Part shown: positions 34,297 through 43,129 of the stretch, one piece after another
Layout of the letters: every line of letters starts with the position of its first letter
Position numbering within the stretch: the stretch's first letter is position 1
From: Dethiosulfovibrio peptidovorans DSM 11002
GTDB taxonomy: Bacteria; Synergistota; Synergistia; Synergistales; Dethiosulfovibrionaceae
Assembly (NCBI RefSeq): GCF_000172975.1
Contig: NZ_ABTR02000001.1
Location: 124,001 to 188,000 of the forward strand
Length of the DNA stretch: 64,000 nt
Reading direction: 5' to 3'
Made by a program: the position numbers and the translations under genes
Notes under the pieces: generated by a model
Database searches by the model: none
The model's input: the letters and a program-made list of their open reading frames with translations, nothing else
Told to the model about the DNA's origin: nothing

Positions 34297-36087
34297 TCAT
34301 CTGTAGGATATGGGCGCAGACAGATCTTTCCAACGCAACCAAGCCCCTAACATACGACCGAGAGCGACGCTGAATCCGTCGTCGTAGTCGGAAGACCAGG
34401 TTATTAGCTTTTCCTCTCCCTCCAGAGTTCGACGTTTTCTGTTGAACCGCATGGACTCGGAGAAACGAAGCTCTCCTTCTTTCCTCTCGTTCATGGGAGG
34501 AACGGAGAGAAGTCTCGAGCCCTCGGGCAACGAGATCAAGTATTTCTGCTCCACCACGAAGGGGAATTTCAGTTTCTTGGGAGGAGCGGTGGACGCTAGA
34601 TCCTCCAGAGCCCCCGGGAGAAGACAGGGAAGACGCAACAGCATACCCGGACCTCCGGGGATGCCGCTTACCCGTCGTACCGGAAGGTCTATCCTGTAAC
34701 CGTAATCCATGGGGCGAACCTTGGGCCTGCCGGCGCCCCAGTCGGAGATCCCAGGTATCACCATCTCAAGCGATTCCCACGTGACGTCGTCTCCGTCGGG
34801 GAAGAGCCACAGCCAACCGTTTCTAACCCAAAGACGCAGCTCGCCGGATAGAACCCCGTCGGAGCCAAGGGACACCGACCACTCCATGGTCAATCGATGG
34901 TCCGCTGTCTTACCCTTTTCCACGGAATAAACCGACAACCCAGCCTCCGGAGATCCGCCGTAGAGGGTCTTCCCGGTCAAGACCGCCGGGATCTCTCCTG
35001 GCTCGACCGTCTGCCCCGGCAGATAGAACCAAGGATTGGATCCCGGAGGGGCCAGCCGCAAGGCGGGAGAGACGAAGTTATCAAGGGTGGCCGGTTCGTT
35101 CGAACCTATGGGGAGATAGGTAAGCCATACCAGCTCGGACCGCCAACCGAAATCCTCGAGCCAACGTCCGAGAAGCAGCGTCCTTTCCCATTGAGTCCAA
35201 GGCCCTTCGAAGGGGATTTTCTCCCTTATGAAACCGGCACTGTGGGGTATGGTCATCCCCTCGACGGAACGAAGAAGCCTCTTCCCGGCCTTCACCTTGT
35301 CGCCGATCCTCTTCAACCCCTCCAGCTGAGATGGGAGAGGAGGAAGATCCAGGGCCTCGAGGGCACCCATATACTGGAGAAAAGGCACCTTTCCGGACCT
35401 AAGACCGAAGGCAAGATAGGGCTCACCCATCTCCACCAGGGAGACCCTCTTATGATCAGACAGATTGTAGACGGTCCAAAGATACTTGGTCGCTCCGGCT
35501 CGGTCCGTCTTTTTAGGGGGATCTAGCCGATTGCTCTGGACGTATAGCTCCGACCCCTGAGGCACAGACACCGAAAAACGCCCCTCCCACATGGGAAGAT
35601 CCGAGGTCAACTTGACTATCCCGTCGACGGAGAACCTGCGTGCGTAAGTCTGCCTGAATCTCAAGACGAGGACGGCTTCGTCTGCGTCGCCCAGGTCCAT
35701 CCGACAGACCGGATAGCCCTTTTCGTCCTCCAATCTGTAGGGAACGGACCTTATCCTCTCTCCCGACACGGGATCGAACAGATCGGCCCTCTGTATCTTG
35801 AACTCTCCCGCGGCAGGAACCGACAGGATCGTCTCTGGCCAGTCCCTTCTCAGTTTATCCGTAACCATGACGACCCAGAGACTATCCCTGAACATGGCTC
35901 CGTCCGGAAGCAGGCCGTAATCCTCGTGACGCTGCCAGATCACAGCGGGGACATCTCCGTAGGTCTCAAGAGGAGGAGCCTCCTGGACCAGCCGGGGGAT
36001 ATCCACCTCCGCCGAGGCCTCCAGGGACAGCACCAATAAAAGCCCTACTACCATAAGGCACAGGGACGGAAAAGTCTTTTTTCTCAC
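34297..36087 (-). CDS. Exported protein of unknown function, DUF3857-like
   Basis: The 596-residue protein has a signal peptide (RKKTFPSLCLMVVGLLLVLS, cut after ...EASA) and a large extracytoplasmic domain. The N-terminal half, with WVVMVTDKLRRDW, VPYRLEDEKG and VLVLRFRQTYAR, recalls DUF3857 proteins, which are usually joined to a transglutaminase-like domain. I see no intact Cys-His-Asp triad, so catalytic activity is doubtful. It lies between secA and argS. The start is a GTG six bases after AGGAGG, with an ATG two codons earlier that is fused to the binding site. Function is not known. Confidence 0.65.
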   Translation of the reverse strand: MRKKTFPSLCLMVVGLLLVLSLEASAEVDIPRLVQEAPPLETYGDVPAVIWQRHEDYGLLPDGAMFRDSLWVVMVTDKLRRDWPETILSVPAAGEFKIQRADLFDPVSGERIRSVPYRLEDEKGYPVCRMDLGDADEAVLVLRFRQTYARRFSVDGIVKLTSDLPMWEGRFSVSVPQGSELYVQSNRLDPPKKTDRAGATKYLWTVYNLSDHKRVSLVEMGEPYLAFGLRSGKVPFLQYMGALEALDLPPLPSQLEGLKRIGDKVKAGKRLLRSVEGMTIPHSAGFIREKIPFEGPWTQWERTLLLGRWLEDFGWRSELVWLTYLPIGSNEPATLDNFVSPALRLAPPGSNPWFYLPGQTVEPGEIPAVLTGKTLYGGSPEAGLSVYSVEKGKTADHRLTMEWSVSLGSDGVLSGELRLWVRNGWLWLFPDGDDVTWESLEMVIPGISDWGAGRPKVRPMDYGYRIDLPVRRVSGIPGGPGMLLRLPCLLPGALEDLASTAPPKKLKFPFVVEQKYLISLPEGSRLLSVPPMNERKEGELRFSESMRFNRKRRTLEGEEKLITWSSDYDDGFSVALGRMLGAWLRWKDLSAPISYR

Positions 36088-36112
36088 GGACATCCTCCTA
36101 ACTGCGTGGTTT

Positions 36113-38869
36113 TCAAGCGTTCCTGCCACAGCAGTTTTTATATTTCTTGCCGCTGCCGCAGGGGCATGGTTCGTTTCGCCCTATCTTTCTGCCCTGGCGA
36201 CGGAAGGGTTCGTGACGGCCATCCCCCGCGTCAGCCCCCGGAACGGGAGCTCCACCCGGGCTCGGAAGCAAAAAGTCTCTGCTCTCCTTGACCTGATTAC
36301 GTCTAGGTACCCTCTCCTCCGATACGACCGCAACTCGGAACAGTAGCTGGGCTATGGACTCTCTGACCTGAGACATGGATTCTTGGAACAGAGAGTAGGA
36401 CTCGAATTGATACTCCAGCAGGGGATCCTTCTGACCGACCGCCCGAAGCCCTATGCCCTGTCTCAAAGCGTCCATGGCCAGAAGATGTTCCTTCCAGCTG
36501 CCGTCCAGCACGTGGAGAGAGATGAAGCGGAACAGGTCTTTGCATACGTCCTCGCCCAACTTCTCCACTCTATCATAGTAACGGGACTTCATATCGTCCA
36601 GAATGGCTTCCTTGGCCTCCGGAAGACCCTGTAGACTGTCCACTCCGTCAAGAGGAGCTTCCACCCCGGGCCAGAATATGGCCTTAAGACGACTTTTCGC
36701 GCTCTCAGGATCCACCTCGCCGTTCTCCGGAAAGGCCCGGTCCAGCACGTCTTCCACGACTCCACCGACTATCTCCCAACCGTGAAGGACGACGTCCTCG
36801 TCGGAGAGAATCCTCTGTCTCTCGTCGTAGACCGCTTCCCTCTGGCGGTTCATCACGTTGTCGTACATGAGGAGCTGACGACGAATATCGTAGTGAAGCT
36901 GCTCCACCTTTTTCTGTGCCGACTCTATGGCCCTGGTCAAAAGACCGTGTTCTATGGCCTCCCCTTCCTCCAGCCCCAGCTTGCCCATTATTCCCTGAAT
37001 TCTCTCCGACCCGAACAGCCTGAGAAGATCGTCCTCCAGGGAGAGAAAGAATCGGGAGCTTCCGGGGTCGCCCTGTCGACCGGCACGGCCTCTCAGCTGG
37101 TTATCTATGCGTCTGGCTTCGTGGCGCTCCGTACCGAGTATACATAGACCGCCCAAATCCAAGACCTTTGCCTTTTCCTCGCTACAGGCTTTTTTATAGC
37201 TCTCCAGAAGCTCCCCGTAACGTTCCGGAGACGAGTTGGGGTCGGCACCCTCCTTGCGAAGCTCCTCCTGGGCGAGATATTCCGGGTTACCTCCCAGCAA
37301 TATGTCGGTTCCTCTGCCGGCCATGTTGGTAGCCACTGTGACGGCTCCCAGCCTTCCCGCCTGAGCCACTATGAGAGACTCCCTCTCATGGTATTTAGCG
37401 TTCAGAACCTGATGAGGTACCTTTCTGGCTTTGAGCATCTTCGCCAGTCTCTCGGACTGCTCCACCGACGTGGTCCCGACTAGAATCGGCCGCCCCTCCG
37501 AGGAGATAACCTGTATCTCATCGGCCACGGCGGCGAACTTCTCGGTCTTGGTACGGTAGACCTGATCGGCCATATCTTCCCTGACCACAGGACGGTTCGT
37601 CGGTATAACCACGACCCCGAGACCGTATATCTCCTTGAACTCCTCCGCCTCTGTGGCGGCGGTACCGGTCATACCAGCGAGTTTTCTGTACATACGGAAG
37701 TAATTCTGAAGGGTTATGGTGGCCAGGGTCTGGCTTTCCTTGCCTATTTTGACCCCTTCCTTGGCCTCTATAGCCTGGTGCAGGCCGTCGGAATAGCGGC
37801 GACCGAACATCAGACGACCGGTGAACTCGTCGACTATGACGATCTCGCCATCCTTGACCACGTAGTGGGTGTCCCTCTGGAAAAGGGTTCTGGCCTTGAT
37901 GGCCTGTAGGATCTTATGGGCCATGTCGGCATGGGCCATGTCGGTGAAAAGATCGGGGGTCCCCAGCATCTCCTCGCATTTGGCTATCCCTCGGGAGGTC
38001 AGGGCAACTGAACGCTCTTTTTCGTCATACTCGAAGTCCCCGTCCGGTTCCGGTCTCTCCTGACCGTCAAGCATGGAGGGTTTGACCTCGTTGGGGTCCT
38101 TCGCCACGCCGGATAGCCTGGAGGCTATCTGGTCCGCCCTGCTGTAGGGCTCCTCGCTGTCCTCCGATGGACCGGATATTATGAGAGGCGTCCTGGCCTC
38201 GTCGATGAGGATCGAGTCCACCTCGTCGACTATGCAGAAGTTATGGCCTCTTTGGACCATCTGAGCCTGGGAGAGCACCATGTTGTCTCGAAGGTAGTCG
38301 AAACCGAACTCGCTGTTGGTACCGTAGGTTATGTCCGCCTCGTAGGCCTTCCTACGCTCCTCGGGATCCATGAAGGAATAGATGACCCCTACGGACAGTC
38401 CCAAGGCGTTGTATAGGGGCTCCATCCAGGAAGCGTCTCTCTTCGCCAGATAGTCGTTCACCGTTACGACGTGTACGCCCCGACCGGTCAGGGCGTTGAG
38501 GATCACCGCGAGAGGAGCCACCAGGGTCTTTCCCTCTCCGGTCTTCATCTCGGCGATGTTACCCTCGTGAAGGGCTACGCCCCCCATGAGCTGCACGTCG
38601 AAGTGGCGAAGTCCCAGATTTCTGACGGAGGCCTCCCTGACCATGGCGAACACCCGAGGTAGATGGCGATTCAGAGCATCTCGAAGATCCTGACCGTCCA
38701 GGGAAGACAGATCGGACTTGATCTCCTCTACCGCTCCGAGGATCTCCTCGTCGGACAGTTTCTGAACGGAGGATTCCAGACCGCCTATCTCCTCCGCTAT
38801 CTTACCGTAGCGCTTCAGGGCCCTCTCGTTGGGATCCAAGCCGAGGGCCTTCTTTAACTTGCCTAACAA
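36113..38869 (-). CDS. secA: Preprotein translocase ATPase SecA
   Basis: The 918-residue protein has the full SecA layout: motor domains with MKTGEGKTLVAPL and VDEVDSILIDEARTPL, NMAGRGTDI, QLRGRAGRQGD, the scaffold and a C-terminal SEC-C zinc motif CPCGSGKKYKNCC. It drives protein export through SecYEG. I place the start at the TTG at 38869, giving LGKLKKALG as in most SecA proteins, with GAGGTGG 8 bases upstream; a GTG three codons earlier is not supported. Confidence 0.97.
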   Translation of the reverse strand: MLGKLKKALGLDPNERALKRYGKIAEEIGGLESSVQKLSDEEILGAVEEIKSDLSSLDGQDLRDALNRHLPRVFAMVREASVRNLGLRHFDVQLMGGVALHEGNIAEMKTGEGKTLVAPLAVILNALTGRGVHVVTVNDYLAKRDASWMEPLYNALGLSVGVIYSFMDPEERRKAYEADITYGTNSEFGFDYLRDNMVLSQAQMVQRGHNFCIVDEVDSILIDEARTPLIISGPSEDSEEPYSRADQIASRLSGVAKDPNEVKPSMLDGQERPEPDGDFEYDEKERSVALTSRGIAKCEEMLGTPDLFTDMAHADMAHKILQAIKARTLFQRDTHYVVKDGEIVIVDEFTGRLMFGRRYSDGLHQAIEAKEGVKIGKESQTLATITLQNYFRMYRKLAGMTGTAATEAEEFKEIYGLGVVVIPTNRPVVREDMADQVYRTKTEKFAAVADEIQVISSEGRPILVGTTSVEQSERLAKMLKARKVPHQVLNAKYHERESLIVAQAGRLGAVTVATNMAGRGTDILLGGNPEYLAQEELRKEGADPNSSPERYGELLESYKKACSEEKAKVLDLGGLCILGTERHEARRIDNQLRGRAGRQGDPGSSRFFLSLEDDLLRLFGSERIQGIMGKLGLEEGEAIEHGLLTRAIESAQKKVEQLHYDIRRQLLMYDNVMNRQREAVYDERQRILSDEDVVLHGWEIVGGVVEDVLDRAFPENGEVDPESAKSRLKAIFWPGVEAPLDGVDSLQGLPEAKEAILDDMKSRYYDRVEKLGEDVCKDLFRFISLHVLDGSWKEHLLAMDALRQGIGLRAVGQKDPLLEYQFESYSLFQESMSQVRESIAQLLFRVAVVSEERVPRRNQVKESRDFLLPSPGGAPVPGADAGDGRHEPFRRQGRKIGRNEPCPCGSGKKYKNCCGRNA

Positions 38870-38893
38870 TACATCCACCTCAATCCAATAGTA

Positions 38894-39466
38894 TCAGTCT
38901 GTATCGACTATAAGTTCCCATCCGTTGGCGAGATACACGGCACCGGACCAGACGGTCAGAGCGAGGGCCAACCACATGGCCGGAAAAGCCAAGGGAACAT
39001 TGAATATCATCATGCTTATCGCTACTATCTGCACCACCGTCTTGGCCTTTCCAGCCCAGGAGGCGGCGATCACGACTCCCTCCACCGCAGCAACCATCCT
39101 CAGACCGCTTACGACGAAATCCCTGGAAACGATCACCACGACCATCCAGGCAGGAAGACGCCCGAGCTCCACCAGTGAGATCAGGGCCGCCACGACCAGG
39201 ACCTTGTCGGACAGAGGGTCTATAAACTTTCCGAAGTTGGTGACGATACCCTTTTTCCTCGCTATATAGCCATCGGCGGTATCTGTGAGAGCGGCTATTA
39301 TGAAGACTACCCCGGCGAAAATATCCCCGTAGGTTATGTTAAGTCCGAGGTTCACCAGATAGGGTATGTCGAGATCTATCCTCACTGTGAGAAGGAATAC
39401 CACCAACGGGGCCAGAAAGATCCTGGACAGGCTCAAAAGGTTAGGGACGTTCAAAGACGAGGGCAT
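38894..39466 (-). CDS. pgsA: CDP-alcohol phosphatidyltransferase, PgsA-like
   Basis: The 190-residue membrane protein carries the family signature D-G-x2-A-R-x8-G-x3-D-x3-D, seen as DTADGYIARKKGIVTNFGKF plus DPLSDK. It most likely makes phosphatidylglycerol phosphate from CDP-diacylglycerol and glycerol 3-phosphate. It has AGGAGG 7 bases before the ATG and is the first gene of the pgsA-secA-unknown-argS-divIC run. Confidence 0.92.
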   Translation of the reverse strand: MPSSLNVPNLLSLSRIFLAPLVVFLLTVRIDLDIPYLVNLGLNITYGDIFAGVVFIIAALTDTADGYIARKKGIVTNFGKFIDPLSDKVLVVAALISLVELGRLPAWMVVVIVSRDFVVSGLRMVAAVEGVVIAASWAGKAKTVVQIVAISMMIFNVPLAFPAMWLALALTVWSGAVYLANGWELIVDTD

Positions 39467-39511
39467 ACTACTGCCTCCTTAATAAGTGGTGAGCCCCAAA
39501 AGGGCCCGTAT

Positions 39512-39539
39512 ATTATGACACAAAAGACGAGACTGTACA
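39512..39539 (-). promoter_or_regulatory. Possible promoter of the pgsA-secA run
   Basis: CATAAT (39512-39517) and TGTACA (39534-39539) on the minus strand are 16 bases apart, about 45 bases before pgsA. Both boxes deviate from consensus, so support is modest. Confidence 0.4.
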
Positions 39540-39573
39540 TACGCAAAGGGTACAAACGGACCCAGCCGAGAGA

Positions 39574-39613
39574 ATAAAGCAGGAAGCCGGGGGGCCCCGG
39601 CTTCCTGCTTTAT
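39574..39613 (-). terminator. Terminator after livF
   Basis: A perfect 19-base inverted repeat (arms 39574-39592 and 39595-39613, GC-rich centre) lies 22 bases after the livF stop. On the minus strand the stem ends in TTTATTCT. It separates the liv and pgsA-secA operons. Confidence 0.85.
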
Positions 39614-39635
39614 CTTATAAACTCAAAGACGACGC

Positions 39636-40349
39636 TTAACCTCCCAGATAGGCCTCTTTGACCCTGGGGTCGGCCAGAAGCTCCTGTCCCGGTCCCTCGA
39701 GGGAGACGGCACCGACCTCTAGAACGTAGGCGTAATGGGCTATCTTAAGAGCTGCGAAGGCGTTCTGCTCCACCAAAAGCACGGTCTTCCCCTGGGCGTT
39801 TATCTCTTCGATTATATCGAAGACCTCCCTGACCAAGAGGGGAGCCAGCCCCAGAGAGGGCTCGTCCAGCATTATGACGTTGGGGCGACTCATCAAAGCC
39901 CTTCCTACCGCCAGCATCTGCTGTTCCCCTCCGGAGAGGGTCCCTCCCTTCTGCCAGGATCTCTCCTTCAGCCTTGGGAAAAGCTCGTAAACCCAGTCTA
40001 TATCCTTTTCCACTCCGTCTTTATCGGTCCTTATATATGCTCCCAGGCGAAGGTTCTCCTCCACCGTTAGGTGAGGCAGAATACGCCTTCCCTCGGGACA
40101 CATCACCACTCCGGACCTGACGATCTCCTCCGGGGTCTTTTTGAGCAAGTTAGCGTTGCCGGCCCCATTGTAGACAACCTCACCGGACGTATGTTTCAGA
40201 AGTCCCGATATGGCCCTTATGGTGCTGCTTTTCCCTGCTCCGTTTGCCCCTATGAGGGTAACTATCTTACCCTCCGGAACATGTATGGAGACGTCCTTGA
40301 CAGCGTGGATTCCTCCGTAATAGACGTTGAGATTCTTTATCTTAAGCAT
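39636..40349 (-). CDS. livF: Branched-chain amino acid ABC transporter ATPase LivF
   Basis: The 237-residue ATPase has Walker A IGANGAGKSS, the signature LSGGEQQML and Walker B VIMLDEPSLGLAP, with the short C-terminus typical of LivF. It pairs with LivG to power import. The ATG at 40349 overlaps the livG stop by 8 bases and has AGGAG 10 bases upstream. Confidence 0.95.
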   Translation of the reverse strand: MLKIKNLNVYYGGIHAVKDVSIHVPEGKIVTLIGANGAGKSSTIRAISGLLKHTSGEVVYNGAGNANLLKKTPEEIVRSGVVMCPEGRRILPHLTVEENLRLGAYIRTDKDGVEKDIDWVYELFPRLKERSWQKGGTLSGGEQQMLAVGRALMSRPNVIMLDEPSLGLAPLLVREVFDIIEEINAQGKTVLLVEQNAFAALKIAHYAYVLEVGAVSLEGPGQELLADPRVKEAYLGG

Positions 40350-41130
40350 TGGCGAGGTACTCCTCTCCAAGATAGGCCTCTATGACCCTCGGGTTACCCT
40401 GGATCTCCGCCGGGTTGCCCTCGGCTATGAGCTTGCCGTAGTCCAAAACCCAGATATGCTCGCAGACTCCCATTACCACCTTCATGTCGTGCTCTATCAG
40501 AAGTATGGTAAGGTCGAATTCATCTCTAAGTCTCCTTACGAAGTTCATCAGCACCTGGGACTCCTCGGGATTCATACCCGCGGCTGGCTCGTCGAGGAGC
40601 AGAAAACTGGGTTCCGTCGCAAGAGCTCTGGCGATCTCCAGCCGTCTCTGTTGACCGTAGGGTAAGGAGTCGGACCTCTCGTCGGCCACCTTATGTAGGT
40701 CGACCCTCTCGAGAAGCTCCATCGACTTATCCCTTATCTGACCCTCCTCCCTGTTGAAGGAGGGTAAATTAAGAGGAGCCTGCCACCAACGGCTCTTCTG
40801 TCTCAGATGGGCCCCTATCATCACGTTCTGAAGGACCGTCTCGTTCTTGAAAAGCCTTATGTTCTGGAAGGTCCTGGCTATTCCCAGACGACAGACCTCG
40901 TGGGGACGGGTTCCGGTGATGTCCTCTCCCTCGAACAGGACACTGCCCTCGGTAGGCCTATAGTAACCGGTAATCATATTGAAGGAGGTGGTCTTACCGG
41001 CTCCGTTCGGACCTATCAGTCCAACTATCCGGTTCTTCTGGATCGCCATGCTGAAATCGCTGACCGCCGTTACCCCTCCGAACCTCATGGTCAGGTTTCT
41101 GGCATCGAGAACTATCTCGCGATCACTCAT
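40342..41130 (-). CDS. livG: Branched-chain amino acid ABC transporter ATPase LivG
   Basis: The 262-residue ATPase has Walker A IGPNGAGKTT, the signature LPYGQQRRLE and Walker B FLLLDEPAAGMNP with the LivG-specific C-terminal extension ending IQGNPRVIEAYLGEE. It overlaps livM by 8 bases. Confidence 0.95.
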   Translation of the reverse strand: MSDREIVLDARNLTMRFGGVTAVSDFSMAIQKNRIVGLIGPNGAGKTTSFNMITGYYRPTEGSVLFEGEDITGTRPHEVCRLGIARTFQNIRLFKNETVLQNVMIGAHLRQKSRWWQAPLNLPSFNREEGQIRDKSMELLERVDLHKVADERSDSLPYGQQRRLEIARALATEPSFLLLDEPAAGMNPEESQVLMNFVRRLRDEFDLTILLIEHDMKVVMGVCEHIWVLDYGKLIAEGNPAEIQGNPRVIEAYLGEEYLANA

Positions 41131-42175
41131 GGTCTTTACCTCCTTTTCCGAGGCCGAAAAGCCCCTCCCAGCTGAGTTCCTTGTTACCCATAACCCCTTC
41201 CGGCCTGTAGAGAATTATCATTATAAGGGACAGGGCGAATATGACCATCCTCATCCCGGGAACGCCGGGTATCTCAAAACTACCGAGGGTTATGGGGTTC
41301 TCAACGAACCGGAGCCACTCGAGCAAAACCGTCACGACAACCGCCCCTATTACGCTGCCGGAGAGAGAGCCCAGTCCACCTGCGACCACGACCATCAAGA
41401 CGTTATAGGTCATTATGACCATGAACATCTTGGGATCTATGGTGGTCAATAAACTGGCCATTAGAGCTCCACCGATTCCGGCGAAAAAGGATCCCACCGT
41501 GAAGGATATGACTCTGTACTTAAAGGTGTTTATACCCATGGCCTTGGCTGCCAACTCGTCGTCCCTTATGGCCTTGAGGGCGTTTCCGAAATTGCTGTTG
41601 ACCAAACGATACATGACGTAAAGGGTGAAGAACATCCAGCCGTAGTTCCACCAAAGGTTCGCGTAGGCCGGTATCCCCTTCAGCCCAAGAGCTCCGTTGG
41701 TGATGGTCGGAATGTTGTTGGCCACCACCCGGATTATCTCGGCGAATCCAAGGGTCGCTATGCCCAGGTAGTCTCCTCCCAGGCGAAGGACCGGAATGCC
41801 AATTATCAGTCCCGCGATGGCTGCCGCGACTCCTCCGGCTAAAACCGCCACCACGAATGGAGCGTGGGCCCCGTACAGAATCGGGTTCAAAGGCTCCAGT
41901 ATGAAGATCATGTCCTTCTGCATCTCCGGGAGGATCAACAAGGACGACACGTAAGCGCCGATACACATGAAACCCGCAGTTCCCAGCGAGAACATCCCTG
42001 TGAAACCGTAGATCAGGTTGAGGCTCAGCCCAAGTATGGAATAAATGGCTATGAGGTTGAGTATCTGTATCTTATATCCATCCAGGTTCTCCGGTGCCCA
42101 CCACAGGAGGCCGACCACCACCACGAGAAGCAACGCGTTGAGGAATAGGTTTTTCGTCTTTTTGCTCTCCATCAT
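41123..42175 (-). CDS. livM: Branched-chain amino acid ABC transporter permease LivM
   Basis: The 350-residue membrane protein shows about 10 helices and family segments GLSLNLIYGFTGMFSLG, LRLGGDYLGIATLGFAEI and GGLGSLSGSVIGA. It forms the membrane channel together with LivH. Its start overlaps the livH stop as ATGA. Confidence 0.95.
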   Translation of the reverse strand: MMESKKTKNLFLNALLLVVVVGLLWWAPENLDGYKIQILNLIAIYSILGLSLNLIYGFTGMFSLGTAGFMCIGAYVSSLLILPEMQKDMIFILEPLNPILYGAHAPFVVAVLAGGVAAAIAGLIIGIPVLRLGGDYLGIATLGFAEIIRVVANNIPTITNGALGLKGIPAYANLWWNYGWMFFTLYVMYRLVNSNFGNALKAIRDDELAAKAMGINTFKYRVISFTVGSFFAGIGGALMASLLTTIDPKMFMVIMTYNVLMVVVAGGLGSLSGSVIGAVVVTVLLEWLRFVENPITLGSFEIPGVPGMRMVIFALSLIMIILYRPEGVMGNKELSWEGLFGLGKGGKDHE

Positions 42176-43065
42176 ACTTTCTCCTCGATCTTCTCACCCA
42201 TCAGCCCAGTGGGCTTGGCCAGCAGGATAACGATCAAAAGAATAAAGGCGAAGGCATCCTTGAATCCCGACAGCTCAGGGAAAAAGGCCACTGTCATTAT
42301 CTCCACGAAACCGAGTATCAATCCTCCTATGACCGCCCCATGGATAGAGCCGATCCCTCCAACGACGGCGGCGATGAAGGCCTTGATCCCCGGCATGAAG
42401 CCCATTAGAGGCTGTATCTGAGGGTATCTAAGGGCCCACATTATTCCAGAGGCGGCGGCAAGAGCGGAACCGAGCCCGAAGGTCAGGGCTATTATCCGGT
42501 TGACCGACACACCCATCAGTCTGGTCGTCTCGATATCCTTCGAGATAGCTCTCATCGCTAATCCCGGCTTTGTCTTATAGACGATGAAAAGAAGCCCCAG
42601 CACCAGGACGAAACAAACCACAGGAACTATCACGGCGAGAGGCAATATCCGCACTCCCTTAATAACCATGATCTTGACGAAAAAATCCGGCCGGACCACC
42701 GGTTTTGGTATTCCCGAGAACACCACTATAGCCAGGTTCTGTATCAGGAACGACATCCCTATGGAGCTTATCAGAGCGGAGATTCTAGGAGCGTCCCTGA
42801 GGGGTTTATAGGCGACCTTGTCGACCATAATGCCACAGAGGGCACACAGGACGATGGATATAACCGCACCGACAACCCAAGGCAGATTAAAAAGCGAACC
42901 TGTGTAAAATATGAAGTAGGCCCCCAGCATGAATATCTCGCCGTGGGCGAAGTTGATCAATCTCAATATGCCGTAGACCATGGTATATCCTATGGCGATA
43001 AGGGCATAAAGGCTCCCTAGGGTAAGGGCGTTAAAGAAATGTTGAACGAACATCTGACCTGTCAT
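42172..43065 (-). CDS. livH: Branched-chain amino acid ABC transporter permease LivH
   Basis: The 297-residue membrane protein has about eight helices with LGSLYALIAIGYTMVYGI and INFAHGEIFMLGAY near the N-terminus and GGIGSIHGAVIGG near the C-terminus, all LivH signatures. It is separated from livK by a stretch with two competing hairpins. Confidence 0.95.
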   Translation of the reverse strand: MTGQMFVQHFFNALTLGSLYALIAIGYTMVYGILRLINFAHGEIFMLGAYFIFYTGSLFNLPWVVGAVISIVLCALCGIMVDKVAYKPLRDAPRISALISSIGMSFLIQNLAIVVFSGIPKPVVRPDFFVKIMVIKGVRILPLAVIVPVVCFVLVLGLLFIVYKTKPGLAMRAISKDIETTRLMGVSVNRIIALTFGLGSALAAASGIMWALRYPQIQPLMGFMPGIKAFIAAVVGGIGSIHGAVIGGLILGFVEIMTVAFFPELSGFKDAFAFILLIVILLAKPTGLMGEKIEEKV

Positions 43066-43072
43066 CTAGGCA

Positions 43073-43108
43073 CCCCCCGAAAAAAGGGGGGGAGACTGGG
43101 CTCCCCCC
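43073..43108 (-). terminator. Attenuator-like hairpins between livK and livH
   Basis: On the minus strand GGGGGGAG and CTCCCCCC form a stem with a six-base loop, followed by C and six T, an intrinsic terminator right after livK. The same C-tract can instead pair with a later G-tract (43073-43078) across the T run, which would break the first stem. Partial termination would give more binding protein than permease. Confidence 0.7.
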
Positions 43109-43129
43109 TGGAACTTTATCTAACGGAGA

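Noticed and set aside
34297-36129. Active transglutaminase
   Set aside because: No Cys-His-Asp arrangement typical of transglutaminase-like enzymes is visible.
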